In this document: one piece after another, positions 7,455 through 17,200 of the stretch
Layout of the letters: the number at the start of each line of letters is the position of its first letter
Numbering within the stretch: position 1 is the stretch's first letter
Position numbers and translations under genes: made by a program
Assembly (NCBI GenBank): GCA_023228125.1
Contig: JALOBT010000038.1
Span: forward strand, 1-23,992
Direction of reading: 5' to 3'
From: Candidatus Cloacimonadota bacterium
GTDB taxonomy: Bacteria; Cloacimonadota; Cloacimonadia; Cloacimonadales; Cloacimonadaceae
DNA length: 23,992 nucleotides
Notes under the pieces: generated by a model
The model's input: the letters and a program-made list of their open reading frames with translations, nothing else
The model's database searches: none
Told to the model about the DNA's origin: nothing

Positions 7455-10400
7455 TGGTATTGTAATCAAGTCTAAACTCTATAGCCTGATTTTCCAGCCA
7501 AGCCAAAGTTGGGTTATCCGGGAAAATGCCGATCTTGGTTTCCAACTGGTATTTTTCCAGATCCACGGCCTCCACTTCCAGTTGCAATACGATGTTCCCG
7601 GGAAGCCGTTTGCTCCAGGTAGCGATTTCTGCGAGGACTGCTTTTTTGATCTGATCAGCCTTGAGGAAGAGCTTCAGGCGGCCTTTCAGAATCCGGGGCA
7701 GATCTTCAAAGGCAATCATCGCATTGGGCAGGATCCTCAGGATGCCATCGTCATTGCCATTAAATTGACTTCGGTTGCCCAGGATGAGATAGATTCCCCC
7801 GATCTGCAGAGCTGCGATGTATTTGGCAAAATCACGGTTAAACAGCGGCACTTCAAATTTCCCGCTGGTATCTTCCAGCTCCACAAAGGCTATGGGGTTA
7901 CCCTTGGAATCCTTTTTACGAGAGATATTGGACACTATACCCACCAGAGCGAGATCAGAATTCTTATTCTTGCCCGTCTTGGAATTGGCGTTGGTCAGGT
8001 GCCGCACCAAGAGCCGATACTCAAACATAGGATGGCCGCTCATATAAAAGCCCAATACGGCTTTTTCCTGATCCAATTTATAGAGATAAGTCCAATCTTC
8101 CACCGCGGGCAGGGGCGGGAAAAAGTCGGTATCATCTTCATCAGAAATCAGATCAAAGAGGGAGGTCTGCCCCCGTTTTCGATCTCGCTGATCCCCGGAA
8201 GAGAGGGCCAGGGCTTGTTCGATCACTTCCCATTTTTGGGCCCGGCTGCCTTCCATCTCATCCATAGCGCCAGCGGCAATCAGACTTTCCAATACGGTCT
8301 TATTCACCGAGGAGCTATCCAGGCGAGAGCAGAAATTGAAGATGTTATTATAGATTCCGTTTTGCTCACGGTCTTCAATGATGGCCCGCATGGCGGCTTC
8401 ACCTAAGTTTTTGATAGCTCTGAGTCCGAACAGCACATCGCTGCCATGCACGCTAAATTCGGCATCACTGCGGTTGATATTGGGCGGGATGATATTGATA
8501 CCCATGTTTTTGCAGACTTCGATCTTATTCGGAACCGCGCTGGGATCATCTTCCAGAGAGAGCAGCGCCGCCATAAATTCCACCGGATAGCGCGCCTTCA
8601 GCCAGGCGGTCTGATAGGCCACCAGAGCGTAGCAGGTTGCGTGACTCTTATTGAAGGCATATTCGGCAAATTTCAGCCAGTCCTGCCAGATCTTATCTAT
8701 CGTAGCGCGCGGGACCTGGTTTTTGGAAGCTCCCTCAATGATCTTTTCGTGATACTTCATCATTAGAGAAGTCTTCTTTTTGCTGATCGCCTTGCGCAGG
8801 GTATCTGCTTCACCGCCGGAAAGGCCGCCCAGCTCGCGGGAAATCTGCATCACCTGCTCTTGATAAATGGTGACTCCATAGGTTTCCTTGAGGGCGCTTT
8901 CCACCAGAGGATGGTCATATTGCACCTTTTCCCGGCCATGTTTTCTGGCGATGAAACTATCGATAAATTGCATTGGCCCCGGCCGGTAAAGTGCCACCAT
9001 AGCGATGAGGTCTTCAAACATATTGGGCTTGAGATCCATGAGATATTTGCGCATGCCGTCACTTTCAAATTGGAAAACCCCATCCGTCTCGCCTTTGCTG
9101 AGCAAGGCATAAACTTTCCTGTCGTCCAGGGGGATGGTGTCTATATCAATATCTACATTGTGGCTCTGTTTTACCAGTTCGATGGTCTTCTTTATTAAGG
9201 TAAGGGTTTTCAGCCCCAGAATATCCATTTTGAGCATTTTGAGCTCGTCCAGCCATTTGCCTTCATACTGCACGAGGATCACCTTTTCGCCATCTTTTTG
9301 CACGCTGCAGGCCAGAGGGACATAGTCTGTGAGATCACCGGGGGCGATCACCACTCCGGCGGCATGAATACCGGTCTGCCTCACCAAACCTTCCAGCACA
9401 ATGGAGTGTTTCAGAATGCTTTGATAGAGCTCGTTTTGGTTGATCAGTTTTCTAAATTCGGGGAATTGCTTGAGGGCGTCTTCCAGACTTTTTACCACTC
9501 CGGGAATAGTCTTGGTGATGGCATTGGCATCGGCAGCAGGCACAGACAGCACCCGGGCTACGTCTTTAATCACGCTTTTTGCGCCCAAAGTGCCAAAGGT
9601 GATAATCTGGGTAACGCTCTCGCGATTGTATCTTTGCACGATGTAATCTATCACTTTCCCGCGATCGTGAGCGCAGAAATCTATATCAATATCCGGCATG
9701 CTGATGCGATCTGGATTTAGGAATCTTTCAAAAAGCAGACCGTATTTCAAGGGGTCAATTTTGGTGATATTTAGCAAATAGGCGATGATGCTGCCGGCTG
9801 CAGAACCACGTCCTGGCCCCACCGCCACCTCCTGTTTGCGGGCATTGTCGATGATATCTTTCACCACCAAAAAATAGCCGTCAAAGCCCATGCGTTTGAT
9901 CACATCAAGTTCGTATTCGATGCGCTCCCGCACTTTATCGCCGAAATTGGGGTATTTCTTCTGAGCCGCTTCATAGCAGAGCTGCTTCAGGTAATCTCCC
10001 ATGCTGCTAAACTCGGGCGGAGTCTCAACTTCGGGAAGCAGGAACTCATCGTAAGAAAGCTTTAGATTGATGCTATTAGCTATTTTTACGGTGTTTTCAT
10101 AGGCCTCGGGCACCTCGGGAAAGATCTCTCTCATCTGCTCGGCAGTTTTGAAATATAACTGCGTAGTATTGTAGCGCATGCGGCCAGGATCGTTGAGCAG
10201 CTTTCCGGTCTGGATGCAGAGCAGGATATCGTGAGCTTCATGATCTTCCTGATGCAGATAGTGGCAGTCATTGGTCAGCACCAGGGGAACTTCACATTCC
10301 CGGGCCAAAGCGATGATCCTGGGCATCGCAGTCTTTTCCATATCAAGACCGTGATTTTGAATCTCCAGATAATAGCGATCCCCAAAGAGTTCCTTATACC

Positions 10401-10875
10401 AGAGCACGGCTTCTTTGGCCTGTTGATGACGGCCGGCCAGCAGCAGAGAGGGAATCTCGCCCTTCACACAGGCCGAAAGGCAGATCAAGCCTTCGCTGTG
10501 CTGTGCCAGTAAAGCTTTTGAGATGCGGGGCTTATAATAAAACCCTTTGATATAAGATGCCGAGGACAGCTTCATCAGATTCTTGTAACCTTGATTGTTT
10601 TGGGCCAGCAGCACGAGGTGATAGCGGGTGTCTCCTTTACTGAATTCAGACTCGATATCACCATCGATGATATAAGCCTCAATCCCAATGATAGGCTTGA
10701 TCCCAACCTTCTTGGCTGCATAATAGAAATCTATCACGCCAAAAAGATTGCCATGATCGGTGATCGCCACGGCAGGCATAGCAAGCTCTTTGGCCAATTT
10801 CACCATGCGATCGACCCGGCAAGCGCCGTCTAACAAACTGTATTGCGAGTGATTGTGCAAATGTACAAAGGGCAT
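7435..10875 (-). CDS. dnaE: DNA polymerase III alpha subunit
   Basis: This is the replicative DNA polymerase, 1146 residues, close to the usual length of DnaE1. GAGGAG (10887-10882) lies six bases before the ATG. The N-terminal PHP domain (about 3-210) keeps many metal-site residues, including HLHNHS at 5-10, D40-H41, E66 and the D203/H205 pair, so it could be active in proofreading or as a pyrophosphatase. The C-family polymerase core has GPGRGSAAGS at 353-362, the catalytic pair D395 and D397 in PDIDIDF, and the third acid D551 in KMDILGLKTLTL. A helix-hairpin-helix region follows (PPNINRSDAEFS). An OB-fold is near 1000-1080 (LALVGIVSNISRKKDSKGNP). The C-terminal tail overlaps the next gene. 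The alternative PolC type is excluded by domain order: no internal exonuclease domain is present. Confidence 0.97.
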   Translation of the reverse strand: MPFVHLHNHSQYSLLDGACRVDRMVKLAKELAMPAVAITDHGNLFGVIDFYYAAKKVGIKPIIGIEAYIIDGDIESEFSKGDTRYHLVLLAQNNQGYKNLMKLSSASYIKGFYYKPRISKALLAQHSEGLICLSACVKGEIPSLLLAGRHQQAKEAVLWYKELFGDRYYLEIQNHGLDMEKTAMPRIIALARECEVPLVLTNDCHYLHQEDHEAHDILLCIQTGKLLNDPGRMRYNTTQLYFKTAEQMREIFPEVPEAYENTVKIANSINLKLSYDEFLLPEVETPPEFSSMGDYLKQLCYEAAQKKYPNFGDKVRERIEYELDVIKRMGFDGYFLVVKDIIDNARKQEVAVGPGRGSAAGSIIAYLLNITKIDPLKYGLLFERFLNPDRISMPDIDIDFCAHDRGKVIDYIVQRYNRESVTQIITFGTLGAKSVIKDVARVLSVPAADANAITKTIPGVVKSLEDALKQFPEFRKLINQNELYQSILKHSIVLEGLVRQTGIHAAGVVIAPGDLTDYVPLACSVQKDGEKVILVQYEGKWLDELKMLKMDILGLKTLTLIKKTIELVKQSHNVDIDIDTIPLDDRKVYALLSKGETDGVFQFESDGMRKYLMDLKPNMFEDLIAMVALYRPGPMQFIDSFIARKHGREKVQYDHPLVESALKETYGVTIYQEQVMQISRELGGLSGGEADTLRKAISKKKTSLMMKYHEKIIEGASKNQVPRATIDKIWQDWLKFAEYAFNKSHATCYALVAYQTAWLKARYPVEFMAALLSLEDDPSAVPNKIEVCKNMGINIIPPNINRSDAEFSVHGSDVLFGLRAIKNLGEAAMRAIIEDREQNGIYNNIFNFCSRLDSSSVNKTVLESLIAAGAMDEMEGSRAQKWEVIEQALALSSGDQRDRKRGQTSLFDLISDEDDTDFFPPLPAVEDWTYLYKLDQEKAVLGFYMSGHPMFEYRLLVRHLTNANSKTGKNKNSDLALVGIVSNISRKKDSKGNPIAFVELEDTSGKFEVPLFNRDFAKYIAALQIGGIYLILGNRSQFNGNDDGILRILPNAMIAFEDLPRILKGRLKLFLKADQIKKAVLAEIATWSKRLPGNIVLQLEVEAVDLEKYQLETKIGIFPDNPTLAWLENQAIEFRLDYNTNGEEST

Positions 10876-10902
10876 CTTTTTCTCCTCTATCTCTTGCAGA
10901 TC

Positions 10903-10930
10903 ATCATTTGAAACAGCAGATATGTGTCAA
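10903..10930 (-). promoter_or_regulatory. Candidate sigma70-type promoter of dnaE
   Basis: On the minus strand a perfect TTGACA (10930-10925) is followed after 16 bases by AATGAT (10908-10903). This would place transcription start about 20 bases before the dnaE ATG. The -35 box is strong and the -10 box is imperfect. Confidence 0.4.
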
Positions 10931-11094
10931 CTACAATTCCGTAGATTCCTGCCTTTCTCCCTAACTCTTTTACCGGCAAAAACGCTGATAATTCTCAGTG
11001 TATCCAGGCCTGACTGCGGATCAAAATTAAGTCTCTGCTTGACAGCATTGCCAAGGCGATTATCTTGCCCATACTTAAGTTGAAGGAAAAACAA

Positions 11095-11772
11095 ATGAAT
11101 TACGAAGATGAACAATATCCAGATTACAGCTCAAATGAAGACCAAGAACTCAAAGTGCTTTTTGACCAGGCAGAAACCGATAGCGAAGCATACAACGCCA
11201 TCATGGCAGAGCTAACCCATCGCGGCTATGATTTCGAGCCGGAACCCTCTCCCCTGGCTCCCCCCTCCGAGATCATAAAAAAGTGCCCCAAAACCAGGTG
11301 GTGGAATCTGCTCGCCCTGGTCATCGGCACCGGCCTGACAATCTTCTATTTGCAGATTCATGGCAGTTTTTACCCCATCGACTCTTCTGCAGTCATAATG
11401 ATATACGGAGTCTTGGCTTTGATCATCTCCATGATGTATTTGGGAAGCGGCATCCGCACCATTATCGGGCTCAAGGATTCCAAATATCTGCTGCCAGTGG
11501 TGCCAGATATCGAATATTGGTTTCTCACCGTGATGTGGTTTGCCATGTCCGCTTTTCAATTGTATTCAGCAATCCAGGGTTTTGTGTATTTCAAGCAAAA
11601 TCAAGCTAACATCATGCTTTCCTTAGCAGATATCCTGCCCTCTCCCACCGTAGGCATCTTATATGGAATTCTGCCTTCGCTGGCCATGGCCGCTTTTGCC
11701 TTCTTTTTTGGCCTGGCTTTCCTGCATATAGCCTTGGAATTAAAGCGTTTGAAAAGACAATTAAGTGAATAG
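11095..11772 (+). CDS. Hypothetical four-helix inner-membrane protein
   Basis: The start is ATG 11095 with AAGGA about eight bases upstream. A longer frame would need a TTG at 11065. The 225-residue product has an acidic soluble N-terminus (about 1-60, MNYEDEQYPDYSSNEDQE). Four hydrophobic segments follow: near 65-90 (WWNLLALVIGTGLTIFYL), 100-122 (VIMIYGVLALIISMMYLGSG), 142-168 (YWFLTVMWFAMSAFQLYSAI) and 183-218 (ILYGILPSLAMAAFAFFFGL). The C-terminus is short and basic (LKRLKRQLSE). I recognise no family. It is divergent from dnaE and stands alone, with no clear terminator after it. Confidence 0.75.
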   Translation: MNYEDEQYPDYSSNEDQELKVLFDQAETDSEAYNAIMAELTHRGYDFEPEPSPLAPPSEIIKKCPKTRWWNLLALVIGTGLTIFYLQIHGSFYPIDSSAVIMIYGVLALIISMMYLGSGIRTIIGLKDSKYLLPVVPDIEYWFLTVMWFAMSAFQLYSAIQGFVYFKQNQANIMLSLADILPSPTVGILYGILPSLAMAAFAFFFGLAFLHIALELKRLKRQLSE

Positions 11773-12457
11773 CTCTCAAATCCGCAGCTCTTTGCCTCAG
11801 AAGCCATCCAGACCAGCAAGCGCATGATGTGCGGGCAGAAATGGAGATTGTTTGAGCTGTAAGTCAGCTTCATCGGCTGGTTCCTGCTGTGTATTTTCAG
11901 TTTTGGGATCGCTCTAATCTACCTGACGCCATAGTTTTATACAGCTCTTACGGTCTTTTATGCCGATCTGTTTTATCATCCTTTCTCCCTCTCCCCAGGG
12001 CGTCGATCATGTCTTTATCTACCCTTAATCAAGCGTTAATAATTAACGCTTGATTAAGGGTAGATAAAGACATGATTAATACTCCAAAGAGAGGGAGAAA
12101 GAAAAAGCTGAGCTGAAAAACACGAAAAACGAGTCCTGTAGGGACGAAATTTCAGATAAGAAGCCAAGACCAGGTCATAATCAGGCTTTGATAAAAAATG
12201 GGGGAATGCCTGTTCATAATCCAGATAGACATGTTGCAAGTTTACGTGATAATGAAGCAGAGATCGACATACCTGCCGGCCAAGCAGCACCCTATCCTTG
12301 CCCGTGCCCTGGACTTGTCTTTCACGAAGCTTCGACTCGAATTGGAAACAGCTTGAACCCTTCAGCAGGAGTCTGGGCTGAGGCTCATTATTGCAAAGCA
12401 GCTTTTGGGAGAGACAATATATTTTTTCGCTAAATAAGCCAGAGACATTACGATAGT
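11773..12457. other. Intergenic region, 685 bases, dominated by a large palindrome
   Basis: No convincing gene is seen on either strand. The open frames at 12054-12290 (-) and 12188-12433 (+) overlap each other, lack ribosome binding sites and resemble no family I know. The region holds the nested palindrome at 11981-12101. Near 12130-12150 is TCCTGTAGGGACGAAATTTC, which resembles short dispersed repeats I recall from other FCB-group genomes. That resemblance is from memory only. Confidence 0.6.
11981..12101. repeat. Nested palindrome: 71-base perfect core with matching outer arms
   Basis: The core arms, 12006-12040 and 12042-12076, are 35 bases each and exactly complementary around a single A at 12041. 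The centre reads GTTAATAATTAAC. A second pair of arms, CTTTCTCCCTCTC (11981-11993) and GAGAGGGAGAAAG (12089-12101), is also exact. Unpaired 12-base segments of equal length separate the two stems. The structure could be a cruciform, a bidirectional terminator, a mobile-element remnant or an assembly artefact. Confidence 0.95.
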
Positions 12458-12844
12458 TTAATCCTCTAAAATAGGAAGAAATGCATCGCTTAAATGTTTG
12501 ATACTGAAGGTGTCATGGCGGCTATCATGCAAGACCACAATAACGTCAAAACGAGTATTGTGGTTGTCAAACTGAGGATTCTGACTACAATATATTTGGG
12601 CGACTCTGCTAATGTGGACTTGTTTTCGGAAGTTCACGTTGGCGACGGCGCTGTCCATAGAGTGATAGGATCGTGTTTTTACTTCAACAAATATTAGCTG
12701 TTGATCTTTTTCCACAATTAGATCAATCTCGCCTTGTTGGACGCGAAAGTTCTTGCAAGCTACGCTGTAACCATTGTTTACGAGATAGCTAGCTGCTAAG
12801 TTTTCTCCCAGATGTGCTAAATCTTGTTTTGATCTTTTTACCAT
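12458..12844 (-). CDS. yraN: YraN family (UPF0102) endonuclease-like protein
   Basis: The 128-residue product matches the YraN family in length and motif order: LGENLAASYLVNNGYSV at the start, KNFRVQQGEIDLI (31-43), LIFVEVKTR (50-58) and a late RFDVIVV (98-104). D41, E54 and K56 match the catalytic pattern of PD-(D/E)XK nucleases. Family members are often annotated as endonuclease-like and are thought to act on DNA or in recombination, but the substrate is not settled. The ATG at 12844 has no clear Shine-Dalgarno site. The gene is divergent from the barrel protein at 12931, with only 86 bases between them. Confidence 0.92.
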   Translation of the reverse strand: MVKRSKQDLAHLGENLAASYLVNNGYSVACKNFRVQQGEIDLIVEKDQQLIFVEVKTRSYHSMDSAVANVNFRKQVHISRVAQIYCSQNPQFDNHNTRFDVIVVLHDSRHDTFSIKHLSDAFLPILED

Positions 12845-12859
12845 GTCGCAAGAAAAAGC

Positions 12860-12887
12860 TTGACGGATTATTTGTCAACGATATTGA
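12860..12887 (+). promoter_or_regulatory. Candidate promoter for the barrel protein and downstream cluster
   Basis: TTGACG (12860-12865) is followed by a 16-base spacer and TATTGA (12882-12887), about 43 bases before the ATG at 12931. The -35 box is good and the -10 box matches the consensus at only three positions. Confidence 0.3.
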
Positions 12888-12930
12888 TGGAACCATGAAT
12901 ATGAAGAATCACCGAAAGGTGGAGGGAAGT

Positions 12931-14151
12931 ATGAAAAAAGTTATTTTAAGTGTAATCGTTGTTGTAGCGATGTTCGGATTACTGGATGCAGCGCCATTCC
13001 AGACTCTGGGTATGCTACGCACCCCGGATGCGTATGTGTTACCACATATGGCTGCCGAATTTATGTTAGTCGGATATTATAGAGAAGCGATACCGTTTGA
13101 TCGTGATGGCTTTTCGCCTTATTTAATGGCTGGAGTCGGAATTTTGGACCGGGTAGAATTAGGCCTGTTCCTCGGCGACAAAGTCGAAGATGAGCCTTTG
13201 GTCTATTTCTTAAATGTCAAGGCCAAAATCTTGCAGGAGACCCCTCGTTTGCCGCAATTGTCAGTGGGTATCGACAATATCCTGTCCCCCGTGGGTGAGA
13301 CAAGTGCACAAGATTTGAACTTAGAAGATGACTTCTACACTCATCCAGACAAGGTCTGCTACGAAGCTTTCTCCCCTTACGCCGTAGCCTCCAAACAGGC
13401 TGTAGTCCTGGGTATGCCCTGGATGTTTAATCTGGGTTTTGGTGCCCACCGTTTCACCGGTCAAGCCAGCCGTGCCCGCGTCCTCAACGGTGTGTTTATG
13501 TCTGCCGAAATGTCTCCTATACGCGATTTGGCGATTCAGGGAGAATTTGACGGACAGGACTTCAACGCCGGTATCAAATACAGTTGGAAAAATTGGGGTG
13601 CCAAGATAGGCGTACAAGCTCTGGAAGACTTTGTCAAAGATAACGGCTATGAAGACAATCTCAGAGTAGCTTTTGGCGTCTCTTACGTATTGGATAAATA
13701 TGCCGAAGCGCAGCGTCGCCCAGACCTCGGTCTTTATGCCAAGGACAAGCACATGGATGATCCTTACGTAGTAGATCTGGGAACAGCACCGGATGAATCT
13801 GGCGTGGTGATCCCACCCAGTGATACCAGCTATCCTGATTCAACCCCTGTGATCGTACCTCCTGGCACAATTGCAACCAAGCCAGGCGTAGTGGTAGCAC
13901 CTCCTGTCACCACAGTGCCAAAGCCTGGAGTGGAAACTCCTGGTACGATTGTGACCAGCCCTCCCACCACGACCATTGAAACACCTGGTCAGACTGGAAG
14001 CGGAATCAGTAGTTCTCAAGCCCAGCTCTCTCCTGAAGTCAGAGATCTCCTGGAAGAGCTGCGTGTGCTTAGAACTGAACGAGAAAAAGCCCAGAAATCT
14101 CTTGATGACCTGCGCGCTTGGATCGAACAGTTAAAAGCCAAAAAGAACTAA
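12931..14151 (+). CDS. Exported outer-membrane barrel-like protein with Pro/Thr linker and C-terminal coiled coil
   Basis: The start is ATG 12931, after GGAGG at 12921-12925. A longer frame to 12814 overlaps yraN and is rejected. The 406-residue product has a signal peptide (MKKVILSVIVVVAMFGLLDAA). Residues about 22-258 look like a beta-barrel of the YjbH-like type: repeated Gly/aromatic strands and the phrase DLAIQGEFDGQDFNAGIKYSW at 199-219. Residues about 285-355 are a low-complexity linker rich in Pro, Thr and Val, with recurring KPGV and PGTI units. Residues 365-406 form a charged heptad-like helix (LSPEVRDLLEELRVLRTERE). I infer a barrel anchored in the outer membrane whose tail reaches into the periplasm or out to the surface. 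It precedes the giant TPR gene by 140 bases and may belong to the same machine. Confidence 0.8.
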   Translation: MKKVILSVIVVVAMFGLLDAAPFQTLGMLRTPDAYVLPHMAAEFMLVGYYREAIPFDRDGFSPYLMAGVGILDRVELGLFLGDKVEDEPLVYFLNVKAKILQETPRLPQLSVGIDNILSPVGETSAQDLNLEDDFYTHPDKVCYEAFSPYAVASKQAVVLGMPWMFNLGFGAHRFTGQASRARVLNGVFMSAEMSPIRDLAIQGEFDGQDFNAGIKYSWKNWGAKIGVQALEDFVKDNGYEDNLRVAFGVSYVLDKYAEAQRRPDLGLYAKDKHMDDPYVVDLGTAPDESGVVIPPSDTSYPDSTPVIVPPGTIATKPGVVVAPPVTTVPKPGVETPGTIVTSPPTTTIETPGQTGSGISSSQAQLSPEVRDLLEELRVLRTEREKAQKSLDDLRAWIEQLKAKKN

Positions 14152-14207
14152 GATCGCAGTATCTTAGTAAATTTGGAAAACATACTTTCCTATTTAAAGA
14201 AGTATTA

Positions 14208-14233
14208 TGCCAGGGTGCAAAGGCATCCTGGCA
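14208..14233 (+). other. Stable hairpin in the leader of the TPR gene
   Basis: TGCCAGGGTGC pairs with GCATCCTGGCA through one G-T wobble around an AAAG loop. No T-run follows, so it is not a standard terminator. It lies 59 bases before the TPR start and could be an attenuator, a processing site or a barrier to decay. Confidence 0.5.
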
Positions 14234-14291
14234 TCCTACGAAAAATGAAATGGTGACTAATTATATAACAGAGTCTAAAGTGAGCGGGGTT

Positions 14292-17200
14292 ATGAAAAAG
14301 TATTTATTTTTGGTTTTGCTCGTGGTTTTTTCGCTAACTTGCATATCCAATCTTGTTGCCCAAACCAGTGATATGGATGAGCGAAACATTGTTGAGCAGT
14401 ATAAAGAAGACATCCGCATCCAGAAAAGACAAATTAGAGAAGCGGCCAAAGAATTTCTGGTGGATGAATTGCCTACTCTTATTGCGCTGGATCCCCTGGA
14501 AGCGAATAATCAATTAGGGATATTTGGCAGCGTCTTGAGTACTCTGGGGGAAGAAGAGATATCATACCTTTTAGGGCATATGTATGCAAGAATCGGAGAA
14601 GATAATAAGGCTATCCCGATTTTCGATTCTCTGCTCAAAACCGAGCTCAAAGAAGATGCCCGCAGGATGCTTAATCTGGTCTTGTATCGCAGGATCACCT
14701 CCTTGCTGGAGGCTGGGGATCGCAAAGCAGCCAGAGAGTTCTTAAAGTATATAGTTTTTGCAAATTACGATACCGGAGAGTATTTCTCCTCCTATTTGTA
14801 TCTTTATGCCGATATGAGCACGGATGACAGGAACTATGATGATATCCTGAACCTGATCTACACCTACAACCAGAATCGTGAGCTTGTTTTGAACACCTTG
14901 CTTCCAGCCAAACAGCAGGTGCTGAATCGCTTGGACACTCTTAATCTGCTTTCCTTTTATGACAATCCCACTCAGACTGGGTATGATACTCTGATCGCTT
15001 CGATAAACCAGATCATGGCCGATCTTGGCGTGATCAATCACGAAATGATCTCCATGCAGGGCATGCTCTTTGTGGATTCCATCGTGCAGGCCCATGAATA
15101 TGAGCTGGTAAAGTTTACCGAGCTAAAGAGCTCTTTGGCAGCCTATGCCAATTCCAGTGTCCAGGTGCGCGAAGAAATCCGTCCTGCCTTTAATTATATT
15201 GAAGCGGTAAGAGAAAATCTCGCTTTCTACGATAGAACCTTACTAAATTTTGACAATCTCTTGCAGCAAAACTTTCTGAACATGAGCAGAACAGACTCAC
15301 AAGGCGGCAAAATATTTGCCGCAGACTTGTTCTTAGATAGGATCTACCAGACCGATCGCACCATTGATATTTACAACGAAATGCTCATTGATATTGATAA
15401 GCTATTGGCCAGCAGTGAATTTCCTGAACATACCCAGCGCTTGAATGAAGAACGTAGCCTTGTCTTGCGTGAAAGAGCTGAAACGGAGCTCTTGAGAGAA
15501 AAGTACATTGAAGACTTGCAGTACGCCAAAGAAGATGACCGGATGCGTTTGCTGGAAATCCTGAATGAATATAAAGCCCTCAGGGCAAACAAGAATGAAC
15601 TGACTGCCGTGACCAATGAAATGGAAAACTATGTGCGCACCGAACTCCGCACCATGGTCAATGCAGATCAGCAAGGCAAGATTCGCTCTGATATCAGCAC
15701 CAATGTCAGCGATCTCAGATTTACCAATGATCGCAACCAAACCATTGCCAGCGGTTATAGCCAATATCTGAACCATATAGATTTTATCAGCCTGCACCTC
15801 AGTTATCGTGATTTGATTGCTAAATTCAATGATTTTCTGAGAACCCAGGCCTCTCTTCCTGATGACGAGCTAATGGCTACCCGGCAGGATTACCGGCAAA
15901 AACAGCTCGCTTTGATCTCAAAATTTGAAGCGTTTCTTGGCCAGAACCCTGGCTTTAGTGCTTTTGAACAACCGGGTGGTGGCGATCTCGTAGGTTCTGC
16001 AGACCTATATTACAAACTGGGTGAATTGCAGTATTATGCCTATCCCGCAGATCTCCGTCCGGCCTTGACCAGCTATCGCAGAGCCCTTGCTCTGGATCCC
16101 AATCTACCAGAACGAGACCTCGCCCTATATAATGTAGCATTTATCACCAGTGATCTCTCGCGTGCAGAAATCGACCAGAATAAGATCAACTTCCTGGCTA
16201 CGGCCAGAATGGCCGATGATCCTCCCGCCAATAGTCGTTATTCCGAGGCAACTTTCCGCGAGACCCTGGATGCCTTAAATGAGATCGTAACAAACTTTCC
16301 TGATTCCAAGATCTATGAAGAATCAGTATATAGGCTGGGGCTTTTGTACTTCAGCTTTGCCGATGATTCGGATGCCCCGGCTCAGTATCATGCCATGGCT
16401 ATTGATCAATTCAATCAGATCGTAGCCAAGCCAGATAGTCCTTTGTATTACGAAGCTCTTTATCAGAGAGGCTGGGTACGCTTAAACAGTTTTGATGAAG
16501 CAGAATTGAACCAGGCGATGAGTGACTTTTTGGAGATTCTGATAGCTTCAGATTCTGGAAAGATCTCCGATCCTCAGCTCGCCTCAGATTACAAGAAAGA
16601 TGCTATAGACAATATTGCTTACTGCCTTATAGCTTTGGATGGGACGAACTTCAATGCCCCTGCCCGAGGCGTGGAAGCCGTTACTAAGGTTTTTGAAGAT
16701 TATCAGAATGAAGATGTGATCCAGCAGGTAATGGATAAAGCGACCCAACATAAACTTGATATGGGTGTCTCTGTCCAGGCTGCGGACTTTTTGGTCTATC
16801 GCATCCAGAACAGCCCTTTGGCCTTGATCAATCCCATCCTTCAGGATTCCGTCCTGGTGCTTTACCACAATTCTGGCCAAAGGCTAAGAGAAGGTGAGAA
16901 CCTGGATCAAATCACCCAGGGTATCTATCAGAAAATCATCCTGGATTACAATCTGGAATCAGAATGGTACAAGGCAAATAGCAATAAAGACATTACAAAG
17001 CAGATGCAAATCCTGGATAATGCCTATGAACAAAGAAGAATAAGGCTGTACAATGAATTTGCCCGCCAGATAACCATGGAAAACCTCAGCGCTTATCAAA
17101 ACTATATGCAAGGCTACGATGCGTTTGCCCAAAAGCATAATGCGAATTACGCTGCTTTCAACGCTAAGGCAGATAGCATCTTGGTGGATAACTATATAGT

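Noticed and set aside
12006..12076. Integron attC or chromosome dif site
   Set aside because: The palindrome has no recognisable attC core site and no XerC/XerD-like arms, and no integrase gene is nearby.
12054..12433. Overlapping open frames on both strands in the palindrome region
   Set aside because: They lack start signals and recognisable motifs, and one runs through the palindrome arm.
14118..14291. Upstream extension of the giant TPR frame by 58 codons
   Set aside because: It overlaps the end of the barrel gene, is not signal-like, and would bury the clear signal peptide that begins at 14292.
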